A DNA stretch of 64,000 bases from Moorena bouillonii PNG (GCF_001942495.1 NZ_MKZS01000001.1:4569937-4633936); one strand, 5' to 3'; numbered from the stretch's first letter, positions 28,196-37,589 are shown. Program-made: numbers and translations. Notes: generated from the letters alone by a model not told the origin.

Positions 28196-30364
28196 ATGAC
28201 TCCCCCTTTTGTCACACGTTACCTGATTGCTCTCAATCAGCATAAGTTAATTGGCTTTGCCACGTTTTTCCTGATTACCGGCATATCCGGGATTGTGGCT
28301 ATACAGCCAACGCCAGCTCCGATTTACCGAGCTGAAGGTCGCTTGATATATACCACTCCTGTGAAGGTATTTTCCCAGACAGGGATACAGATTTCAGAAC
28401 AAGGTAAACAAAGGGCGACACCGGAAACGCTGCTGGCAGACAATGTGGTTAAGGAAGTAGCAGCTGGGATGCAAGTCAGCTCGAAAGACATTGTTAAAAA
28501 TACACAGGTGAAATTGCCAAAATCAGAAGGACCACAGTTTATTTCGGTAATCTATACGGATAAGAATAAGGAAATTTCTGCAACCATCGTTGCAATGCTG
28601 ATGGAGAAAATGGTGGAGCAGAGCCGTTTTATCAACACAGCACAACTAAGACGGATTATTGAAACGATAGAAAAACGTTTGCCTCAGGCGGAGCAAGAAC
28701 TAAGGGAAGCGGAACAAAAACTGGAACAGTATGACCGCCTACAGGGACCAGCTTTATTTGCTGCTCAAGATGGCACCTTAGTGGGTGGGATAACTGGTAG
28801 CCAACAGCAACAACGTAATCTCGAGATACAGCTAGAGGGGGTTGAGGCTCAATATTCTAGCCTAATTGAACGGCTAGGTTTGACCCCTGACCAAGCCTAC
28901 ACGTCTTCTGCCCTCAGTGCTGACCCGATCATCGCTAGTCTGCGAGCTCAGATTCTGGATACTGAGACACAGATGGAACTGCTCAAGGGGCAGTTGCGTC
29001 CGCAACATCCAACTATGATTGAGTTGCGCAAACAGCAACAGACTTATGAGACCTTACTTCAGGCACGTGCGGCTGAAGTTCTCGGTGGTAATGGGTTTAC
29101 CTCTCCATTGCCCAGTCAAATCCGCCAAGACAGTACCCTGGACCCGGCACGGCAGGCACTGGCTAATCAGCTGGTAGCTCTGCAAACCCAGCGGGAAGCA
29201 CTTCAACGGCAGTTGGCAGCTACCCAAAGAACGGAACAGGAACTAAGACAGCAATATCAGCAGCTGCCCAATAAGCAGCTAGAGCGAGGGCGACTGGCTC
29301 AGCAAGTTACTTTTAAGCAGGAATTTTACAATCGGTTGCAGGCGGCATTAGCAGATACCAAAATAGCTGAGGCGGAGACTGAGAGTAGTCTTGCGATCGC
29401 TGGAATTGCAGAACCGAAAGCAATAATGACCCAGACAGCAAGTAATCCGATCGTTACCTTGGCAATAGGTGGTGTAATCGGTATTGTAGTGGGTGCTGGT
29501 GTGATTCTGCTGCTATCAACCCTGGATAATACCTTATACACGCCAGAGGATGTTAAGCCCATACTTCGGGACAATGGTGTGCCATTACTGGGGGATTTAC
29601 CGACAATCGGTCTCAAGTCCTACCGGGGTGAAGTTGCTATAATAACCCGACCAGAGGCTTTGGAGTTAGAGTTCTACGAACGGTTTCGCACTAATCTTCG
29701 TCTGCGGGAGGAACCTGCGGTAAAAGTGGTGTTGGTGACTAGTACAGCAGCGAATGAAGGAAAGACGATCGTGGCTTACAATTTAGCGATCGCATCTGCC
29801 CAGGCCGGTATGCGTACTCTGTTGGTAGAAGGGGATTTGCGATCGCATTCTGTAGCTCAATCTCAAGACGTGATTCACCTGATGGACGCGCCACTGGAAC
29901 CTTTGCGCTTCTATGGCTCTAAGAGTGAATGTATTCATTTAGCCCAAGATTTTGAAAATCTCTCGATTCTCCCTAGTCTCGGTCCCCTGCGCAAAGCTGC
30001 GGGGATCCTAGAATCGAGTGAAATGAAGCATTTGCTGGAAGATGCTCGTGGTCGCTTTGATTTTGTTGTAGTTGATTCGCCTAGTCTGTCTCGTTGTAAT
30101 GATGCCCTATTACTACAACCATTTACTGATGGGATTGTGTTGGTGACTCGACCAGGCTATACCCAGGGAAGTATTTTATCTCAGGTGATCGAAGAGTTAG
30201 ATGAAAACGAGGTACTGTTGGGAGCAGTTATCAACGATATCAAGCAGCTACAACCCCCTGTTCCTGTGGATAGTGGCAGGGGGTATTCAGCGGTAGATAC
30301 CCCTGTGGATCAAACCCCAGCAAAGAACCATAAAGTTACTAGTGGAGTAGGGAGTCGGGAGTAG
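28196..30364 (+). CDS. Second Wzc/GumC-like co-polymerase with ATPase domain
   Basis: 722 residues. The membrane helix at about 17-36 is followed by a long coiled-coil periplasmic domain (about 150-400, with many Gln/Glu/Arg) and a second helix at about 418-440. The C-terminal ATPase has Walker A TSTAANEGKTIV (about 514-525), Walker A' TLLVEGDLRS and Walker B FVVVDSPSL. The Walker A' Asp is present, but the tail after about 690 is Pro/Val-rich with one Tyr and no Tyr cluster. The last residues (VTSGVGSRE) are coded by the following GGGAGTCGGGAGT repeat. It differs from the Wzc-like protein at 11273, so the locus may serve two polymers or two partner proteins. Confidence 0.85.
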   Translation: MTPPFVTRYLIALNQHKLIGFATFFLITGISGIVAIQPTPAPIYRAEGRLIYTTPVKVFSQTGIQISEQGKQRATPETLLADNVVKEVAAGMQVSSKDIVKNTQVKLPKSEGPQFISVIYTDKNKEISATIVAMLMEKMVEQSRFINTAQLRRIIETIEKRLPQAEQELREAEQKLEQYDRLQGPALFAAQDGTLVGGITGSQQQQRNLEIQLEGVEAQYSSLIERLGLTPDQAYTSSALSADPIIASLRAQILDTETQMELLKGQLRPQHPTMIELRKQQQTYETLLQARAAEVLGGNGFTSPLPSQIRQDSTLDPARQALANQLVALQTQREALQRQLAATQRTEQELRQQYQQLPNKQLERGRLAQQVTFKQEFYNRLQAALADTKIAEAETESSLAIAGIAEPKAIMTQTASNPIVTLAIGGVIGIVVGAGVILLLSTLDNTLYTPEDVKPILRDNGVPLLGDLPTIGLKSYRGEVAIITRPEALELEFYERFRTNLRLREEPAVKVVLVTSTAANEGKTIVAYNLAIASAQAGMRTLLVEGDLRSHSVAQSQDVIHLMDAPLEPLRFYGSKSECIHLAQDFENLSILPSLGPLRKAAGILESSEMKHLLEDARGRFDFVVVDSPSLSRCNDALLLQPFTDGIVLVTRPGYTQGSILSQVIEELDENEVLLGAVINDIKQLQPPVPVDSGRGYSAVDTPVDQTPAKNHKVTSGVGSRE

Positions 30365-30540
30365 GGAGTCGGGAGTCGGGAGTCGGGAGTCGGGAAAGAG
30401 AGGGAGGTGTGGGAGGTGTGGGGAGATGGGGAGATGGGGAGATGGGGAGATGGGGAGTCAGAGGTTGTAGGGAGTAGGGAAAGAGAGGGAAGTGTGGGAG
30501 GTGTGGGGAGATGGGGAGATGGGGAGATGGGGATTCAGGA
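30351..30540. repeat. Tandem GGGAGTC and GGGGAGAT repeats
   Basis: GGGAGTC/GGGAGTA 7-mers (about 30351-30395) are followed by two blocks of GGGGAGAT 8-mers (about 30420-30458 and 30508-30532). The two half-arrays carry the same preface (AGAGAGGGAGGTGTGGGAGG and AGAGAGGGAAGTGTGGGAGG), so the block has duplicated. The 5' end overlaps the end of the Wzc-like gene. Confidence 0.75.
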
Positions 30541-30662
30541 TTGCTTAAGAACCGCGATAATTATCCAGAATTTATTGATTTAGTAATACTAAAGTAGTGG
30601 GCTTTTTTTATTTGTAACTGATAGACTTGAAGCAAATCATAACGTGGTTAATCTATCAGCTT

Positions 30663-31721
30663 ATGGGTTTATCTAAGGTAACATTAATCGTGACTCAGAG
30701 GGAGCGGTTTAGTTTAACAAAGCCTTCCCTAGACAGTATTATTGCTGATTATTCCTCTTATCCGTTTGAGCTAATCTATGTAGATGGCAACGGTCCATCC
30801 CCAGTGCATGAGTATCTGCAACAGCAGGCAGATAAACACGAATTCATGAGTTTGATCCATCGCGGACGCTATTTGAGATCCAATGTTGCTCGTAACATAG
30901 CTCTACCGTTTGTTAAGGATGCGGATTACATTGTTTTTATTGACAATGATGTGATTGTAGAGCCTGGTTGGTTAAAAGGTTTGGTTGAGTGTGCTGAAGA
31001 AGAGCAAGCTGGTATCGTTGCTCCCCTAATTTTACAAGGGCAACCAGGGTCTCCTGATATTGAGGTACATGTTGCTGGGATTAAAACCAAGTTTCACCAA
31101 AGAAAGCATGGTAAAAAGTGGTTTGAGCAAAAGCAGTTGCTCTACGCTACTAAATTACGGGATGTTGAGCAGGATTTACATCGTACCCCAGTAGATTCTA
31201 TTGAGTTTCATTGTATCCTAGCTCGTCATTCTCTGATCAAGTCTATTGAACTGGATGAAGTCTTTGATAGCTTGGCGAGTCATACGGATTTATGTATGCA
31301 GGCAACGGATTTAGGGGAGACAATTTTCTTGGAACCAAACTCTAGAATCACTTTCCTCAATCCTCGACAGATCACTCGGTTTGACCAGGATGATGTGCCA
31401 TTTTATGTATTTAAATGGAATGAACAATCTGTACGAGATGTGTTCTCTCGTCAAGTCAAAAAGTGGAATTTGGCTAAAGATGATCCTTCAATGTGGTCGA
31501 TTTGGAAGTGGGTGATTGAGAATCGTCAACTCCCAGCTAAGTGGTCAACTCAAGAGGGGAGTTTCGAGAGAAAGTTATTGGAGTTCTGTCGGCGTCGCTG
31601 GTGTCCAAGTTGGCTGCGCACACTGTTAGAATCCTATGTGATTAAGCGCGCATTTCCTGAGACTGGGATTGCTGACAATTTAGTGGAAAATGTCAAGAAT
31701 CAACCTTCATTGAGTGTTTAG
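30663..31721 (+). CDS. Family 2 glycosyltransferase
   Basis: 352 residues from the ATG at 30663; an upstream TTG at 30627 would add 12 residues. A GT-A type start is seen (LSKVTLIVTQRERFSLT; FELIYVDGN), with the DxD motif IVFIDNDVIVEPGWL (about residues 90-105 from the ATG). The middle has HCILARHSLIKSI with the HTDLCMQATDLGE block, the expected acceptor-side region. It probably adds a sugar in the EPS pathway. It follows the second Wzc-like gene after about 300 bp of repeats and is the last gene of the EPS locus. Confidence 0.82.
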   Translation: MGLSKVTLIVTQRERFSLTKPSLDSIIADYSSYPFELIYVDGNGPSPVHEYLQQQADKHEFMSLIHRGRYLRSNVARNIALPFVKDADYIVFIDNDVIVEPGWLKGLVECAEEEQAGIVAPLILQGQPGSPDIEVHVAGIKTKFHQRKHGKKWFEQKQLLYATKLRDVEQDLHRTPVDSIEFHCILARHSLIKSIELDEVFDSLASHTDLCMQATDLGETIFLEPNSRITFLNPRQITRFDQDDVPFYVFKWNEQSVRDVFSRQVKKWNLAKDDPSMWSIWKWVIENRQLPAKWSTQEGSFERKLLEFCRRRWCPSWLRTLLESYVIKRAFPETGIADNLVENVKNQPSLSV

Positions 31722-31739
31722 GGAGTTGGGAGTAGAGAT

Positions 31740-31905
31740 CCCCCCTAACCCCCCTTAATAAGGGGGGGATATGAGTAGGGAAGCCTTAATAAGGGGGGGA
31801 TATGATTAGGGAAGCCTTAATAAGGGGGGGATATGAGTAGGGAAGCCTTAATAAGGGGGGGGATATGAGTAGGGAAGCCTTAATAAGGGGGGGATATGAT
31901 TACCT
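31740..31905. repeat. 31-bp tandem repeat
   Basis: Four to five copies of a 31-bp unit that begins ATATGAGTAGGGAAGCC and ends AATAAGGGGGGG. Small changes between copies (GAG or GAT; seven or eight G) show recent expansion. The preface is the common CCCCCTAACCCCCCTTAATAAGG-type repeat. Confidence 0.85.
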
Positions 31906-32051
31906 TAAAACCCTCTTTTATATTGCATTTTGCCTATTGCATTTTGCCTTAATTTGTGGCCAATACTATCAGATTCGGTAGAGATTGTATTGATGCAGTA
32001 TCTACTTTTTTTTGATTAGTAAATCTGGGTTATAAATCTCCTTTAACTGAG

Positions 32052-32238
32052 CTGTGGCACCATTATGATTAATCCTATGGTGGGCAGTTCCTAGCAACCG
32101 GATGGCAAGGTTTGGGATCTGTCTGATGCACTGCCCACCCTACATCTGTGGCACCATTATGATTAATCCTATGGTGGGCAGTTCCTAGCAACCCGATGGC
32201 AAGGTTTGGGATCTGTCTGATGCACTGCCCACCCTACA
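32052..32238. repeat. 94-bp direct repeat, two copies
   Basis: Two head-to-tail copies (32052-32145 and 32146-32238) differ mainly by one C/G. Each begins CTGTGGCACCATTATGATTA and contains the inverted pair GGTGGGCAG / CTGCCCACC. It lies just before the membrane protein gene's 3' end. This is a local duplication of an interspersed palindromic repeat. Confidence 0.85.
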
Positions 32239-32290
32239 GGAAATTCCCACACTCCCGACTCTCGACTCCCGACTCCCGATTCCCGACCCC

Positions 32291-32839
32291 CTATCGACCT
32301 TTAGCTAAGTCAGCATAAATTATAATTTCTATGCCTAAGATTAGCAATAGGATAAGCTCAATAGCGCAGATAAAATGAACTATCCAGGGGAGAGTAGTTC
32401 CGGAAAACCAGAAGGTAAATAAGGCGAGTAAACCTGAACAAACAAAGGTAATTTCGTCAATAATTAATTGCTCTAGTTTTCGTCTTTTTCGGCGTCGATC
32501 GCTTCTATGAGCAATTTCCCAGCCAAAGATAGACTCAAGATCGGTATGGCCGGTGTGGGCTTTGATTTTTTCAGTTAGAGTAAAGCGAATATACTTGCCA
32601 ATGGCGGAAATCTTTTCATCATTGACTAAGTAAGTCCATCCTAGAATTAGACAAACCCAAGGAATAACTAGAAGGGCATAGGAATTAGTCTTATTGGAGA
32701 GGGCGAAGGAGAGAATACCACCAAAGATCCCTAGGGTTATATAAATCATCTGGTCTCGGAAGCCAATACGCTGGGCTTGCTCTTCTTTCAATTTTTCGTA
32801 TTCGAGCATAAACACTTGGAGTATCTGTTGGTCGTCCAT
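32291..32839 (-). CDS. Four-helix membrane protein, function unknown
   Basis: 182 residues; I do not recognise the family. There are two helix pairs, at about 31-48 and 54-72 and at about 131-146 and 152-175. They are joined by a cytoplasm-like basic loop (ERIAHRSDRRRKRRKLE region, about 108-122). The N-terminal 28 residues are charged (FMLEYEKLKEEQAQR). It is divergent from the PNP/NB-ARC gene, with 293 bp between starts. Proteins with this two-plus-two helix form occur in conflict systems as possible membrane effectors, but nothing here proves that. It is the only membrane gene next to the NLR-like pair. Confidence 0.7.
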   Translation of the reverse strand: MDDQQILQVFMLEYEKLKEEQAQRIGFRDQMIYITLGIFGGILSFALSNKTNSYALLVIPWVCLILGWTYLVNDEKISAIGKYIRFTLTEKIKAHTGHTDLESIFGWEIAHRSDRRRKRRKLEQLIIDEITFVCSGLLALFTFWFSGTTLPWIVHFICAIELILLLILGIEIIIYADLAKGR

Positions 32840-33132
32840 AGCCCTTTCGTTGCTGAATGCTTACCTGTCATCTTCTTTTTTATCTCATTTATAAGCACCT
32901 AAACAAAATTAATTTCCTACTACAAATCTCTGTAACCCTTACATCGTAAGGCTTTGAGGTTTGCAAAATGTGTAATTAATTTTGTGCACCTGCTTACAGC
33001 AGTTTTCATATTAATCAAGTACACAGATTGATTTTTTGCCTGCTCCCTGCTCCCTACTCCCTGCTCCCTGCTCCCTATAAGAAAGAAATCATCTAAAATA
33101 AGGTAAATCAATTCAATTAACAGGTTTAAGGT

Positions 33133-35088
33133 ATGTCTTGTGCGGTTATCCTCACAGCAATTCCGAGTGAATACATGGCAGTACGTGCCCATCTCACTGA
33201 CTTGAAGGAGGAGATTCACCCCCAAGGGACTATTTATGAGAGGGGGAAATTTTCTAGTCATGGTCAGGAGTGGGAGGTGGGTATTGTGGAGACCGGTGCA
33301 GGAAATTTCCGGGCAGCGGTGGAAGCAGAAAGGGCGATCGCTTATTTTAATCCTGATGTGATTCTGTTTGTGGGGGTAGCTGGAGGAATTAAGGATGTGA
33401 AACTGGGGGATGTGGTAGCTGCTACTAAGGTTTATGGTTATGAGTCTGGTAAGGTAGCCGAGACCTTTAGACCTAGACCAGAGGTAGGACTTTCAACTTA
33501 TAAGATGATTCAAGGGGCAAGGGCTGAAGCTAGAAAACCAGATTGGTTAGAGAGACTTTCTTCTTCAGCAAGCCCTAAGGTATTTGTTGCTCCTATAGCA
33601 GCGGGAGAAAAAGTAGTTGCGAATAAAGAGTCAGATTTGTTTAAGTTTCTTCAGCATAATTATGGTGATGCTTTAGCTGTGGAAATTGAAGGGCGTGGTA
33701 TTTTACAAGCTACCCATGCTAATCAACAGGTTTCAGCGTTAATTATTCGGGGTATTTCTGATTTAATTGATGGTAAGGGTGAAGCAGATGAAGGGGGGTA
33801 TAAAGAAACAGCTGCTGGTCATGCTAGTGCTTTTGCGTTTGAGGTTTTGGCAAAGCTTGAGTTGAATTCACCAGCTCAGGCACTTGCTGCTACAGAACTT
33901 ATAAAAAAGACTAAAACCCCTAAGTTTTTTGCTTATGTTCAGGCTTGGGTAGGTCGTGAAAGTCTAATCAATGACTTAACGAATAAACTTAAAGGGTCAT
34001 GTCGCTTGTTGATTTTACTAGGGATTACAGGAATTGGTAAAACTGCTTTAGGGGAAAGATTAGCCCTTGAACTAGAAGATTGGTTTGAAGATTGGAATTC
34101 TTATCTCCAAGAAAATTTTGATAATGAGGAACAAACTGCTGATTTTGGGAGTGTGGCTGCCAGATTACTAGAAAAATGTGGTGAAGTGGTGACTCCTGAT
34201 GACCCTAAGGACACTCAACGGTTAATGTATCGTTTGGTAAGGCATTTACAAGAAAATCGTTATTTAATTCAAATTGATTCTTTAGAAAACCTTTTACAAG
34301 GAAATGAAGAAGAAGGATGGAGTGATTTTATAGATGAGTGGTGGGTGAAGTTCTTTCAAACTTGGTTAACTGTTGATACTTGTGAAAGTTGTTTTATTTT
34401 AACCTCGGATGAATTACCAGCACAAATTCCGATTATCGGGACTCGTTATCAAAATTTTTGGTATTGTCAACCTTTAAGCGGATTAGATGAACCGGAACAG
34501 TTAGCCTTATTTGGTAAGACCGGATTAGATATTACTGAAGAAGCAGAAGGTAAACCTTATTTAGAACGTATTGGACGAGCTTATGAAGGTCATCCTTTAG
34601 CTTTACGGGTAATAGCTGGTGAAATTGTTAATCGTCCTTTTTATGGCAATGTTATAGAATACTGGAATAAGAATGGAAAGGAAGTAGAAGAGGTTGAAAA
34701 AGCCATTGAAGAAGGAAAAACTAAAGGAATTACCGCATCTGCAGATGATCAGTTTAATTTGCATAAATACACTCCCCAATTACGCCGCAATGTAAAAGTT
34801 AGACTGGAGAAGGAGTTTAATCGGCTAAAAGAGAAAGTTCCTGAAGCTTATTTATTGTTGTGTGCGTCTTCTGTTTATCGCTGTGAAGTACCAGAAGATT
34901 TTTGGTTAAGTCATTTGGAAGATTGGGATATTGATGAAGATCGACAACAAATGGCTTTGGATGCGTTGAGAGATCGATATTTAGTTGAGGAAACTGTTGA
35001 TGACAATAATCAATATTTATTAAGACAGCATAATTTGATTAGGAGTTTGTCTTTGGAACATTTAAGAGGGTTAGATGATGAAGAATAA
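33133..35088 (+). CDS. PNP/MTA-nucleosidase-like domain fused to NB-ARC-like STAND ATPase
   Basis: 651 residues. Residues 1-245 form a nucleoside phosphorylase/nucleosidase-like domain (PNP_UDP_1). Blocks seen are VILTAIPSEYMAV, VETGAGNFRAAVEA, VILFVGVAGGIKDVKLGDVV and VEIEGRGILQA, with LIIRGISDLID carrying the catalytic Asp. Residues 265-651 are a STAND ATPase. Walker A is LGITGIGKTALGE (about 296-308), Walker B is YLIQIDSLENLL (about 376-387), a sensor-like LTSDELP lies at about 417-423, and a helical part has GHPLALRVIAGEI (about 485-497). The next gene, a TPR protein, overlaps by 14 bp. In fungal NLR-like receptors PNP, NB-ARC and TPR occur in one protein. PNP-type domains have been reported as ATP-cleaving effectors in immune systems. 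An immune-type role is therefore inferred. Confidence 0.85.
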   Translation: MSCAVILTAIPSEYMAVRAHLTDLKEEIHPQGTIYERGKFSSHGQEWEVGIVETGAGNFRAAVEAERAIAYFNPDVILFVGVAGGIKDVKLGDVVAATKVYGYESGKVAETFRPRPEVGLSTYKMIQGARAEARKPDWLERLSSSASPKVFVAPIAAGEKVVANKESDLFKFLQHNYGDALAVEIEGRGILQATHANQQVSALIIRGISDLIDGKGEADEGGYKETAAGHASAFAFEVLAKLELNSPAQALAATELIKKTKTPKFFAYVQAWVGRESLINDLTNKLKGSCRLLILLGITGIGKTALGERLALELEDWFEDWNSYLQENFDNEEQTADFGSVAARLLEKCGEVVTPDDPKDTQRLMYRLVRHLQENRYLIQIDSLENLLQGNEEEGWSDFIDEWWVKFFQTWLTVDTCESCFILTSDELPAQIPIIGTRYQNFWYCQPLSGLDEPEQLALFGKTGLDITEEAEGKPYLERIGRAYEGHPLALRVIAGEIVNRPFYGNVIEYWNKNGKEVEEVEKAIEEGKTKGITASADDQFNLHKYTPQLRRNVKVRLEKEFNRLKEKVPEAYLLLCASSVYRCEVPEDFWLSHLEDWDIDEDRQQMALDALRDRYLVEETVDDNNQYLLRQHNLIRSLSLEHLRGLDDEE

Positions 35089-36322
35089 TTTCATATATTC
35101 TAGTGACAAAGTTTTGTCATATCTTGGTATTGATCCGAAAAAAATAAAAGATATTAGATCAACATTAAAACGCAGTCATTATAGATCAGCTATTAACTGG
35201 TTAACAATATATTCTCCTAATTCAAATTCTTCTAATTTAGAAAAAGTAAAAGGTTTACTGGAAGCATTTTATCAGTTTTCTGAAATAGAAGAATGGGATA
35301 TAGCTAGCAAAGTCATTTCAATTCCTCTTAATACTCCTACCAATCAAGCACTTTATAATCAACTAAAAACTTGGGGATACTATGGAGAACAAATTGATAT
35401 TTATCAGAGATTGTTAGGTAAAATTAATTCAGATTGGGATACCATTTGTATTGACGGTTTAGGAAATGCTACAAGAGCATTAGGAAAATGGGATCAATCA
35501 AGAGAATATTATCAACAACAATTAAAAAAATCTAAAACTATTATTGATCCAGATACTAAAATTACTGCTTTAATTGGCTTGGCCAATAATTTTAAATTTC
35601 AGTGTCAGTATCAACAAGCTACAAATTACTATTTACAAGTTTCAGAAATTGCTTTTGAAAATAGCAATCATAAAGGAAGAATCATGGCACTAGCAGGTTT
35701 AGGTAGTGTCTTAACTTGTTTAGGTCAATATGAAATGGCTCTTGAGTACCATCAACAACAATTAGCTATTGCCAGAAAGAATGATGATAATTTAGCACAA
35801 GCAGAAGCACTTACTAATTTATGTTGTATTTATTATTTTATCAAAGATTATAAACAAGCTATAAAATATCAAAACCAGAGTTATAAAATTGCTATACAAG
35901 TAGAAAATAAAGAATTAGAAGCTAAAGCCTTACTATATAAGGGAATGATTTCTCATCAACAATGGGAAAATAAAGAAGCTATTAATTGCTATGAACAATC
36001 TTTAGAACTTATATCTGATATGGGATTAATTTTAGAAAAAGCAGAAGTTTTAGCTAATTTAGCAATTAGTGAAAGAGAATTAGAAAAAGAGAATATTAAA
36101 AAGCTACAAGAAAAAATTTTAGATCGATTTCAGCAAGCTTTATCTATATTTAATAAGTGTGGAAATTCTGTTCAAATTGCTAATCTTCTTAAAGAGATCG
36201 CAAAAACTTATGATCTTACAGGTGATTTTGATATGGCTAAAAAATATTGCCAAGAAGCGTTAGAAATGAAAATTAAGTTCAACCTTGCCTTAGAAAAAGA
36301 ATGCAGAGAGTTACAGACCTAA
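35075..36322 (+). CDS. TPR repeat protein, partner of PNP/NB-ARC gene
   Basis: 415 residues, with TPR-type helical hairpins from about residue 115 to the end. The units are of the kind GKWDQSREYYQQQLKKSK, YQQATNYYLQVSEIAFENS, GQYEMALEYHQQQLAIARK, KDYKQAIKYQNQSYKIA, WENKEAINCYEQSLEL and FDMAKKYCQEALEMK. No catalytic domain is seen. Its start overlaps the PNP/NB-ARC stop (ATGATGAAGAATAA), so translation is probably coupled. It likely acts as the sensor or scaffold arm that in fungal homologues is part of the same chain. The stop lies within the left end of an IS4 element, so the original C-terminus may be longer. Codon use is AT-rich compared with neighbours. Confidence 0.85.
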   Translation: MMKNNFIYSSDKVLSYLGIDPKKIKDIRSTLKRSHYRSAINWLTIYSPNSNSSNLEKVKGLLEAFYQFSEIEEWDIASKVISIPLNTPTNQALYNQLKTWGYYGEQIDIYQRLLGKINSDWDTICIDGLGNATRALGKWDQSREYYQQQLKKSKTIIDPDTKITALIGLANNFKFQCQYQQATNYYLQVSEIAFENSNHKGRIMALAGLGSVLTCLGQYEMALEYHQQQLAIARKNDDNLAQAEALTNLCCIYYFIKDYKQAIKYQNQSYKIAIQVENKELEAKALLYKGMISHQQWENKEAINCYEQSLELISDMGLILEKAEVLANLAISERELEKENIKKLQEKILDRFQQALSIFNKCGNSVQIANLLKEIAKTYDLTGDFDMAKKYCQEALEMKIKFNLALEKECRELQT

Positions 36323-37589
36323 CGGGGGGACAGAGCGGGTATAGCCATTGTGTAGCAAGGGATACAGCAGATGAAGGAAAAAAAAGATAGGTCAAATATA
36401 GTCATGCTGACCTATCTAGCAAAAATGATAGCTAAACCATACCAGAAAATCCTACAAAATAAGCTGCATCACACCAGGTATTTGTTACTAATCTTAGTCG
36501 TTGCCAGCCTACAATTGCTCAGACAGGTCAAACTAGAAGTGTTAGCTGAAGCGCTGCCGTTACCTATTTTATTTGAAAGTCGTCGAAAGAAATTACGTCG
36601 GTTTTTGCGCATCAAACAGTTCAATATTGAAACAATCTGGTTTCCCTGCGTAAGTGCTCTGGTAGAAGAGATGTTTAACCCGAACGATAGGATATATTTA
36701 GCGATAGACCGTACCAGTTGGGGGGTGATTAATATCTTGATGGTTAGCGTGATCTATGATCATCGTGCCTGGCCGATTTACTGGGAGTTGTTGGATAAAA
36801 AAGGCAGCAGTAACTTTGATGAGCAAACGGCTGTTTTGGCTAAAAGTCTTGGGTTACTCTCCAACTATAGCGTAGTGGTGTTAGGAGACCGGGAATTTTG
36901 TTCACCCAAACTGGGCAACTGGCTGAGCTTCGAGGGTGCATACTTTTGTTTGAGACAGAAAAATAATACCCTTGTTTGGCAGGATACTGAGGTGGCTCGG
37001 GAGTTGAAAGACTATGGAGTTAAACCAGGAGTAAAACTATTTATTAATGACTGCCATGTGACGAAACAAAAAGGATTTGGGACGTTTAATATAGCCTGTA
37101 AGTGGAAGCGGACTTACCAGGGATTTAAGACGAAAGAACCCTGGTATATTTTGACTAACTTTGATGATGTTGAACCGGCTATTGTAGCTTACCAAAGACG
37201 ATTCTCAATAGAGGAAATGTTTCGAGATTTCAAGTCGGGAGGCTATAGTCTTGAAGGGTCTAAACTGAGTGGTGAGTATCTATCAAAACTGATGATTATT
37301 GTGGCGATTGCCTATACCAGTGCGATTCTCCAAGGGCGACACATTAAGCGAATGGGAATTCAAAAATATGTGGTCAGACCAGAAACCCAATCAAGTGGAC
37401 AACGGCAACATAGCGCTTTTTATGTTGGCCTACATCAGCATTCGTGGCTTTTCTTAAGGGGATTATGCCAAAAAATAGTGGACGAACTTTTGGAAATTAA
37501 CCGTCGTTGGCTCAATTATTACAAGAAGGGTGAGCGGGCTATAGAGTTTGCACTGTGTACGTTATAAGCTTTATGTCCCCCTGTCAGGT
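36317..37589 (+). mobile_element. IS4-family insertion sequence
   Basis: About 1.27 kb with imperfect 16-bp terminal inverted repeats: left ACCTAACGGGGGGACA (36317-36332); right, read inward, ACCTGACAGGGGGACA (37574-37589), 14 of 16 matching. One transposase gene fills it. I see no target duplication: the bases outside (GAGAGTTACAG on the left, TATTTTTAGTC on the right) do not match. This suggests recombination or deletion after insertion. It cuts the 3' ends of TPR genes on both sides. Confidence 0.8.
36371..37567 (+). CDS. IS4-family transposase
   Basis: 398 residues, a DDE transposase. First Asp in LAIDRTSWG (about residue 113), second in VLGDREFCS (about 172). The Glu lies in the YREK signature YQRRFSIEEMFRDFK (about 273-287), which fits Y-x2-R-x3-E-x6-K exactly. 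The N-terminal helical DNA-binding part is present, and no frameshift is seen. The element looks able to transpose. Confidence 0.93.
   Translation: MKEKKDRSNIVMLTYLAKMIAKPYQKILQNKLHHTRYLLLILVVASLQLLRQVKLEVLAEALPLPILFESRRKKLRRFLRIKQFNIETIWFPCVSALVEEMFNPNDRIYLAIDRTSWGVINILMVSVIYDHRAWPIYWELLDKKGSSNFDEQTAVLAKSLGLLSNYSVVVLGDREFCSPKLGNWLSFEGAYFCLRQKNNTLVWQDTEVARELKDYGVKPGVKLFINDCHVTKQKGFGTFNIACKWKRTYQGFKTKEPWYILTNFDDVEPAIVAYQRRFSIEEMFRDFKSGGYSLEGSKLSGEYLSKLMIIVAIAYTSAILQGRHIKRMGIQKYVVRPETQSSGQRQHSAFYVGLHQHSWLFLRGLCQKIVDELLEINRRWLNYYKKGERAIEFALCTL

Noticed and set aside
32920-33261. 113-residue minus-strand frame
   Set aside because: It overlaps the start of the PNP/NB-ARC gene and includes simple GGGAGCA repeats.
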